Part shown: piece after piece, positions 58,966 to 64,000 of the stretch
Position numbering within the stretch: the stretch's first letter is position 1
Layout of the letters: each line of letters opens with the position of its first letter
Assembly: GCF_002305895.1 (NCBI RefSeq)
Contig: NZ_CP022203.1
Span: forward strand, 3,016,501 to 3,080,500
Length of the DNA stretch: 64,000 nucleotides
Reading direction: 5' to 3'
Source: Corallococcus macrosporus DSM 14697
GTDB lineage: Bacteria > Myxococcota > Myxococcia > Myxococcales > Myxococcaceae
Position numbers and translations under genes: made by a program
The notes under the pieces: generated by a model
What the model saw: the letters and a program-made list of their open reading frames with translations, nothing else
Database searches by the model: none
What the model was told of the DNA's origin: nothing

Positions 58966-58995
58966 TTGCGACTGGGCTCGGCGCTGAACTATAGC
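58966..58995 (+). promoter_or_regulatory. Candidate promoter of the DUF507 gene
   Basis: TTGCGA at 58966-58971, 18-base spacer, TATAGC at 58990-58995. It starts right at the end of the uvrC terminator. Confidence 0.45.
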
Positions 58996-59039
58996 GGTTG
59001 ACGATTCCGAGCACGTTTCACAGAGGGCGAGGGACCGAC

Positions 59040-59558
59040 ATGAGGCTGTATCCGAAGGTGATCCCGATCATCTCGCGCGAGGCCATTCAGCAGCTCATGC
59101 AGGACGGGGACATCGAGGTGGAGCCGATGCGCGTGGCTGATGCCGAGATGGACCTGTCGGCCATCATGCGTGAGTACCTTGCGAACGAGGAGCGTGTGAA
59201 CCAGGCGACGCGTGAAGCGCTGGAGCGTCGCGGCTACGACTATTCCAAGTTCAACCAGGTGAAGCGCGAGATGGCGGACGTCCGCGGCTTCAAGATGGGC
59301 GACGAGGGCATCGAGTACGTCATCAACCAGATGATCGAGTTCCTGCTCATCAGCCGCAACGTCGAAGAGGTGTACTCGGCGGATAACGGGCTGCGTCAGA
59401 AGATCTTCGCCGTCATGAAGCGTCACCTCGACGTGGACGACGAGATCGACAAGGAAGCGCGCTCCCGTCTGAAGCACCTGCAGGAAGGCACCAGCGCCTT
59501 CGACATCGAGTACAACAAGACGGTCGAGCAGATTCGCCGGGCCCGCGGCCTCATCTAG
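59040..59558 (+). CDS. DUF507 family protein
   Basis: 172 residues, helical and charged, matching DUF507: MRLYPKVIPIISREAIQQLM at the start, EERVNQATREALERRGYDY, and the ending FDIEYNKTVEQIRRARGL. The family function is unknown; it is common in Deltaproteobacteria and Aquificae. No signal or membrane segment is visible. ATG 59040 (MRLYPKV) is where the family begins. Confidence 0.88.
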   Translation: MRLYPKVIPIISREAIQQLMQDGDIEVEPMRVADAEMDLSAIMREYLANEERVNQATREALERRGYDYSKFNQVKREMADVRGFKMGDEGIEYVINQMIEFLLISRNVEEVYSADNGLRQKIFAVMKRHLDVDDEIDKEARSRLKHLQEGTSAFDIEYNKTVEQIRRARGLI

Positions 59559-59625
59559 CTCTCAGGGGTGGGGCGTGCCGTTCCCCGCTCCGCTGCCTAC
59601 CTTGTGAACCAAGGAGGCAGCGTCG

Positions 59626-61107
59626 ATGGCGGGACCCTTCACCACGTTCGTTCTGTCCGGTTTGCTGGCCGCGGCGCCAGGCGGGTTCACGTTCGAGGGC
59701 CGGGAGGCCAGCGCGAGAACCGAGCAGCCGGACGGCTTCTTCGTCCAAGGCTCACTTCCCTTCACGGACCTGGCCGAGACCGGCACGGGGAGCGCGTCCC
59801 TCGCGGTGGAGGACCGCGTGGACCTTTCTGGCGCGACCTTCGGTGACAAGGGGACGCTGGAGGCGAGCTTCCGTCTGGGCGCCACGGAGTACCGGGTCGA
59901 GCTGACCCAGCCGGGCTTCCCGCCCGAGCAGGCCCTCCAGCAGGCCGTCTCGGGCCCGCTTCCCCGGCCTCCGCGGCATACGATTGGCGGTGGCGTGCTG
60001 CTGGACGTGCCGCTCTACGGTGACAGCGGCCTGGGGTGGTCGGCGATGACGCGCACGCACGCCGCGGTGGCGGTGTGGGGCGTGGGCAGCGTCTGGCGCA
60101 ACGGGCAGTTGCTGACGGACTCGGCCTTCGTCCACGCGGCGGCCCTGGCCGCCGGCGCCTATGCGGATGACGGCACCCACCGGCTCCTGCGGCAGGCTCG
60201 CTACGACGACACGGAGCTGGTGGTGCTGGTGTGGAACCTGCCGCCACGGGCCGAGCCTCGGGGCTTCATCCAGTTCGTGTTCGAGGACGTGGCCATCGAC
60301 GTGGGGGGCGTGGAGGTGCGCTCGCGGCCCTTCGTGGAGAACACGGGAGGCCCGCCGCTGAGCTGGCGGTCGCTGACGCCCGTTCCGCCCTCCGCCACGG
60401 TGGGGGCGCCCGTCACGGCGTCGCCGCCGCCCGCGCCGTCCGCCTTTGGGGGCAGTGGCACCGCCGGGGTGGACGGCGCCACGGCGACGACGGGCACGGC
60501 GCTTCAGGGCACGGGGGCTGGCACGCGGGTGGTGGTCCCGGCGACGCCTCCGGGCGGGCTCGCGGCCACGACGACGCCTGCGCCGACCGTGCCGGTGTCT
60601 GGCGCGCCCGCGTCGCCTGAAGTCATCAGCGGGAGCTTCCCCACGCCGACGGCTGCGCCGAGCGCACCCGTGACGTACTCCGGGCAGCTTCCGGTGACGC
60701 CATTGGAGGGGACCACCGTGACAGTGGGGGGGACGCCAGGGCGTGCGCCGACGGGCACGTTCACGACGCCGCCCGCGGTGTCCACCTTCGGCACGTTCAC
60801 CGTGCAGCCGCTGGCGCCTGGTTCGTTCGACGCGTTTGTCGGCACGGGGCAGTCCAGCGCGGGCATCATCGCCACTGAGTCGCCGCTGAATGCGACTCCG
60901 GCCGCGCCGCCGCCGGGGCTTATCAGCACACCCGCGCCGCTCAACGCCGGCTCGCCGCCGCCGCTGGTGGGGACGCCCGCGCCGCTCAACGCGGGCCCTG
61001 CGCTCGCGCTGCCGGCGACGCCGTCACCCGTCATCGGGCCCGCGACGACGGTCGCGCCAGCCGCTCCCGCGCCAGCCGCTGCACCGGCTCCCGCCGCGGG
61101 GCCCTGA
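59626..61107 (+). CDS. Pro/Ala/Thr-rich protein with N-terminal beta domain
   Basis: 493 residues. The N-terminal 245 form a beta-rich domain of no known family (FTFEGREASARTEQPDGFF, then a WGVGSVWRNGQ stretch). The C-terminal half is very rich in Pro, Ala, Thr and Gly, with repeats of the type TPAPLNAG. A weak hydrophobic start (FVLSGLLAAAPGG) may be a signal peptide. The tail may span the cell wall or bind sugars; this is inference. ATG 59626 follows AAGGAGG. Confidence 0.75.
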   Translation: MAGPFTTFVLSGLLAAAPGGFTFEGREASARTEQPDGFFVQGSLPFTDLAETGTGSASLAVEDRVDLSGATFGDKGTLEASFRLGATEYRVELTQPGFPPEQALQQAVSGPLPRPPRHTIGGGVLLDVPLYGDSGLGWSAMTRTHAAVAVWGVGSVWRNGQLLTDSAFVHAAALAAGAYADDGTHRLLRQARYDDTELVVLVWNLPPRAEPRGFIQFVFEDVAIDVGGVEVRSRPFVENTGGPPLSWRSLTPVPPSATVGAPVTASPPPAPSAFGGSGTAGVDGATATTGTALQGTGAGTRVVVPATPPGGLAATTTPAPTVPVSGAPASPEVISGSFPTPTAAPSAPVTYSGQLPVTPLEGTTVTVGGTPGRAPTGTFTTPPAVSTFGTFTVQPLAPGSFDAFVGTGQSSAGIIATESPLNATPAAPPPGLISTPAPLNAGSPPPLVGTPAPLNAGPALALPATPSPVIGPATTVAPAAPAPAAAPAPAAGP

Positions 61108-61121
61108 GCGGATGGAGTCGA

Positions 61122-61295
61122 GCTGAGGCGGTCGTTCGCGGCCGCATGCGCCTGGTCAAGCCGATTCCCGCCTCAGGCGACTGGGTGAAGAGGCGAGAGC
61201 GGATGGCGAAGGGGCTGGAGGCGGCGGCCGTTCGCGGCCGCCTGTGCAGGCCGGTTCCCAGCCCAGGCCCCCGGGCGAACGGATGGCGGAGGGCA
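61122..61295. repeat. Imperfect tandem duplication, about 85-90 bp units
   Basis: Unit one (about 61122-61214) and unit two (about 61215-61295) share GGCGG-CGTTCGCGGCCGC, a CCG-TTCCC core and CGGATGGCG-AGGG, with small deletions in unit two. It lies between the Pro/Ala/Thr-rich gene and the minus-strand unknown gene, with no ORF of note across it. Confidence 0.6.
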
Positions 61296-61299
61296 GGTG

Positions 61300-61671
61300 T
61301 CAGCGGTTCTTCGTGGGCGCCTGCGCGAGCCGGCTCATGCTGGCGGCCTGGGACAGGCGCTTGCGCAGCCGCACGACGGCGTCGTGGAGCGAGTCCAACT
61401 GCTGAAGGACGCGCAGGTCATCACCCGAGTCCACCAGCGTGGCCGGAGACACGGCCTCCGTGCGAAGCGTGTCGAGCAGGTCCGTGAAGTGGGCCTCCAC
61501 CTCGCCGAGCGCATCCAGGCCCTCGCGGAGGTCATCCTCCAGCAGGTCCACGAGCACGGCCGCGTCGGTGCGCGCCGGCAGCGAACGGGCAAGCTGCTCC
61601 ATGGCCACCCGGACCGGGTCGGCACGGCGCGAGGGCGTGGGGGCGACGAGGGACAGGGCCGGAGGGGGCAT
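61300..61671 (-). CDS. Small hypothetical helical protein
   Basis: 123 residues, largely alpha-helical, Leu/Ala/Asp-rich, with no membrane segment and no family recognised. The stretch DLLEDDLREGLDALGEVEAH suggests a coiled coil. The ATG at 61671 is used. It lies just after the tandem duplication on the other strand. Confidence 0.6.
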   Translation of the reverse strand: MPPPALSLVAPTPSRRADPVRVAMEQLARSLPARTDAAVLVDLLEDDLREGLDALGEVEAHFTDLLDTLRTEAVSPATLVDSGDDLRVLQQLDSLHDAVVRLRKRLSQAASMSRLAQAPTKNR

Positions 61672-61796
61672 GCGCCGACGCTACAGTCACGTAGCACTCC
61701 GTCAATTTTCCAGTCGGGGCCGAAGGCCCGCTGGCCTCGGACCTCAGCGTGAGCCGAGGAGCTTCGCCAGCGCGGGCCTGGCCTCCGCCAAAGTGA

Positions 61797-61827
61797 GAAA
61801 GCCCGCGGCGCGGCGCCACGGGCTTTC
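61797..61827 (-). terminator. Hairpin terminator downstream of the DUF3108 gene
   Basis: GAAAGCCCG and CGGGCTTTC form a perfect 9-bp outer stem around a GC-rich loop that can pair further. It lies about 30 bases past the DUF3108 stop. The arms give T-rich ends on both strands, so it may work both ways. Confidence 0.7.
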
Positions 61828-61857
61828 GGTGTTTCAACGAAACAGTGTCTCAGCCGC

Positions 61858-62754
61858 TCACCACTTCATCGTTTCCTGGCCTTCGCTCGTCTGCGGCTTC
61901 TCACCGGGGCGCGACACGGAGGTGAGGGTGGCGCGCACGGCGCCCAGGTCGATGGTGCCCACGGCGGCGAGCGGCAGGCGGCGCGCGTCGTCGGAAATCC
62001 ACACGTGGACCTCGCGCTTCTGCTTGGGCCGGTCCAGGCGCACGGCGGTGCCCGTCATGTGCCAGGCGTTGAACTGGCCCAGGGGGGTGGTCACCTGTTC
62101 GCGCTTCAACACCGAGCCCTGCATGCGCCACATGCGGCGCACGCCGTATACGTCGAAGCACACGTCGAGGTTTTCCTTCAGGGGCAACTGGCGCAGCAGG
62201 TAGATGGCGCCGGCCACGTCCAGGCCGTCCTTGTCGAAGGTGTAGTTGAACTGGCCCTTGGGGCGCTGACCGAACTGGTAGTCCACCTTGACGGTGCGCT
62301 CCTTCTGTCCAAAGGCGACGTCCACCTTGCGGCGCTGCTCGTTCTCCATCGTGTCCTCGACGTAGCGCTTGGGGCGCAGCGTGCGGGGGTGGAGGTACGC
62401 GGTGGCGCTGCCGCGCACGCGCCGCACCTTGGAGAAGAAGGAGTTCGTCTTCGCCTCCACCTGGATGGGCAGGTTCCCATCCTTCTGCTTGTGGACGCGC
62501 ATCGTCATGGTGCCCGCCTGCGCGCCCATGGCGTCGAGGTCGAATTCGAGCACCTCGCCGGGCATGAACGACATGGGCGTGCGCAGCGCCGGCAGCGCGG
62601 AGGTGCACGGCGCGACGGTGAGCGGCGCCTTGGGCTCCGACGCCTTGGCGCTCTCGGCCTCCGGGGCGTCCGCCTCCGTGTCTGGAAGCTGGGCCCAGGC
62701 GCTGCCGGTGGACAGGGACAACACGGCCGCGAAGAGGGTGCGCAGGGGGCTCAT
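61858..62754 (-). CDS. DUF3108-family exported protein
   Basis: 298 residues with a signal peptide (LFAAVLSLSTGSAWA). After an acidic linker the DUF3108 domain (about 60-290) is a beta barrel-like lipocalin-type fold, with RVHKQKDGNLPIQVEAKTN and VWISDDARRLPLAAVG typical. The family function is unknown; a periplasmic role is likely. The ATG at 62754 is used. It lies 18 bases after the DUF4091 gene on the same strand and may be in an operon with it. Confidence 0.85.
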   Translation of the reverse strand: MSPLRTLFAAVLSLSTGSAWAQLPDTEADAPEAESAKASEPKAPLTVAPCTSALPALRTPMSFMPGEVLEFDLDAMGAQAGTMTMRVHKQKDGNLPIQVEAKTNSFFSKVRRVRGSATAYLHPRTLRPKRYVEDTMENEQRRKVDVAFGQKERTVKVDYQFGQRPKGQFNYTFDKDGLDVAGAIYLLRQLPLKENLDVCFDVYGVRRMWRMQGSVLKREQVTTPLGQFNAWHMTGTAVRLDRPKQKREVHVWISDDARRLPLAAVGTIDLGAVRATLTSVSRPGEKPQTSEGQETMKW

Positions 62755-62772
62755 CCTTATCCTTCCAGGGGA

Positions 62773-64000
62773 CTACGGGGTGCTCTGCGGCGTCTGACGG
62801 TCCGGGCGCTTCGCATATTCGGATTCCGCCCAACGCTTGCGGAGCCGGACGGTGACTTCCGCTCGGACCGCCTCCCATTCTCCCGCATCCACGTTGATGT
62901 CCCAACCCGTGCGCGCCAGCTTGCGCGCCGCCGTCCGGGCGAACGCGGCGTCACCCAGCTCGGCGAGCAGCCGGAGGTACTCGTAGTCCTCCAGCCCGTC
63001 CCGGATGTGCTTCAGCCGCAGCGTGAGGATGGGCTGGTGGCCGGAAGGACCCACCCTGGCGGGTGTGCCGGGGTAGAAGAGGGTGCCGTCGCCGTTGCCG
63101 CCGAACTCGAAGACGTCCTTCCAGGGGTCCTTCTTCGTGTTGTAGGCGAAGACGGTGTCGAAATAGAGCTCGCCGTCCACGCCGGAGGAGAAGGCGAGCA
63201 CGCCCATGGCGCGGTTGAGCGGGGCGGGGTGGTCCACCATGTACGACGCCCACCCGCTGTAGGCCGCGTCCACCGCCTTGTCGGCCGGCGGGCCGCCGTT
63301 GCAGCCGTGCGAATTGCAGCTCTGGTACCACCACACCCGGGTGGCATCCGCCAACCGCTTGCGCAGCGCGCGGGCCTCCACCACGCGCTTGCACGTCTGC
63401 GGACCGGGGCGGGGATAGAAGCAGTTGAGCGTGGGCGTGAGGATGTCCGCCGAGCCGTTCAGCGCGTCATCCAGCGGACTGGTGACGAGCACCGGAATCC
63501 CGCCCGCCGCGCGCACGCGCGTGGACTGCGCCTTCACCAGCGGCACGTCCTCGGGCTTGGGTTCGTCCTTGGCGTAGAAGAAGAGCTGCGCGGGCCAGCC
63601 CTTCCGGCGGTAGTGCTCGGCGAAGGCGCGGTAGTACGCCGTCTTCTCCGCGTCCGTCCGGGCCTGCTTGTTGTCGCGCACGTCGGAGCTGGTGAAGCGC
63701 GCGCCGGAGGGCAGCAGGCTGCCGTCCAGGAAGGGCCCCAGCTCCGCGTCGTAGGCGCTCCAGTCCACCACCGCGCGGCCCTTCTCGAAGCGGACGGGCG
63801 GCGGGTCCATGCTCATGCCGTGGGCGCTCACCCGGTGCTCCAGCAGCGCGCGTCCGTAGTCGCGGAGCAGCTTGCGCGCCTCCGCCGACTCCGGGGCCAC
63901 GCCGTGGCCGCGCGCGATGCTGTACTTCGACACGCCGAAGCTGTTGGGCAGCGAGGACGTGGCGGGCAGCGCGAAGGGCTGCACCTCCGCGGTGAAGGAC
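62773..64000 (-). CDS. DUF4091-type glycoside-hydrolase-like protein (5' end cut by window)
   Basis: At least 408 residues are in the window; the frame stays open to the edge, so the start lies beyond 64000. The end matches DUF4091: LTLRLKHIRDGLEDYEYLR. The middle has barrel-like segments (DEPKPEDVPL, FFYAKDE), suggesting a TIM-barrel related to glycoside hydrolases, and cysteines in SCNSHGCNGG. It is likely exported and may act on sugar polymers. GTG 63984 is only an internal start candidate. Confidence 0.75.
   Translation of the reverse strand, partial: SFTAEVQPFALPATSSLPNSFGVSKYSIARGHGVAPESAEARKLLRDYGRALLEHRVSAHGMSMDPPPVRFEKGRAVVDWSAYDAELGPFLDGSLLPSGARFTSSDVRDNKQARTDAEKTAYYRAFAEHYRRKGWPAQLFFYAKDEPKPEDVPLVKAQSTRVRAAGGIPVLVTSPLDDALNGSADILTPTLNCFYPRPGPQTCKRVVEARALRKRLADATRVWWYQSCNSHGCNGGPPADKAVDAAYSGWASYMVDHPAPLNRAMGVLAFSSGVDGELYFDTVFAYNTKKDPWKDVFEFGGNGDGTLFYPGTPARVGPSGHQPILTLRLKHIRDGLEDYEYLRLLAELGDAAFARTAARKLARTGWDINVDAGEWEAVRAEVTVRLRKRWAESEYAKRPDRQTPQSTP

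Overview
The window is about 70% GC, with strong G/C preference at third codon positions and dense, often overlapping genes on both strands. The content points to a myxobacterium, probably Myxococcus or a close relative (suborder Cystobacterineae). The evidence is a myxobacterial-type Ser/Thr kinase with an HRDVSPQN catalytic loop, two FHA proteins, a 164-residue CdnL-type CarD protein, a PilZ/hybrid-kinase cassette, many predicted lipoproteins, and wide use of GTG/TTG starts. The species assignment is inference. No rRNA, tRNA, CRISPR array, insertion sequence, prophage or replication origin was seen. All genes share one base composition, so the window reads as ordinary chromosome and not an island.

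Layout: 17-9328 holds a membrane-anchored Ser/Thr kinase, a SprT-like putative metalloprotease, an unknown protein, a GT-C-like polytopic membrane protein, an exported cysteine-rich (metallothionein-like) protein, a zinc-ribbon methyltransferase, a zinc-ribbon protein and nadA. 9682-15778 is a tightly coupled three-gene signalling cassette: pseudo-receiver/PilZ/PilZ/acyltransferase-like protein, SAM methyltransferase, and a V4R-like HK-REC-HK double kinase. 15934-19045 holds two convergent POT peptide transporters separated by two strong hairpin terminators. 19046-19402 contains a promoter followed by a strong terminator with no gene between, a candidate small RNA. 19403-22303 is uvrA. 22756-25701 is a large surface lipoprotein with six ASH-like repeats and a vWA domain.

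25739-28647 is a minus-strand operon: an Ada/AlkA fusion, a methylguanine-DNA methyltransferase and a PEP-mutase-like enzyme. Then come a Dbr1-like metallophosphoesterase, a PAP2 phosphatase, a tandem GNAT protein, an AddB/AddA-type helicase-nuclease pair running straight into purA, a TPR protein, a small PH-like membrane protein, an FHA protein, a DUF2071 protein, an outer-membrane barrel, a CBM9-like lipoprotein, comEC, cdnL, another FHA protein, cysS and an M28 peptidase. uvrB-uvrC, a DUF507 protein, a Pro/Ala/Thr-rich protein, a small unknown protein, a DUF3108 protein and a DUF4091 protein cut by the window end complete the set.

Two themes stand out. DNA repair is concentrated here: all three UvrABC subunits, AddAB, Ada/AlkA, Ogt and possibly SprT. 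Signalling is the other: Ser/Thr kinase, FHA readers, and a PilZ/kinase cassette with several degenerate signature residues. The most interesting items for follow-up are that cassette, the candidate small RNA at 19301-19374, the bacterial Dbr1-like phosphoesterase, the AddA subunit with an apparently damaged nuclease site, and the secreted metallothionein-like protein.
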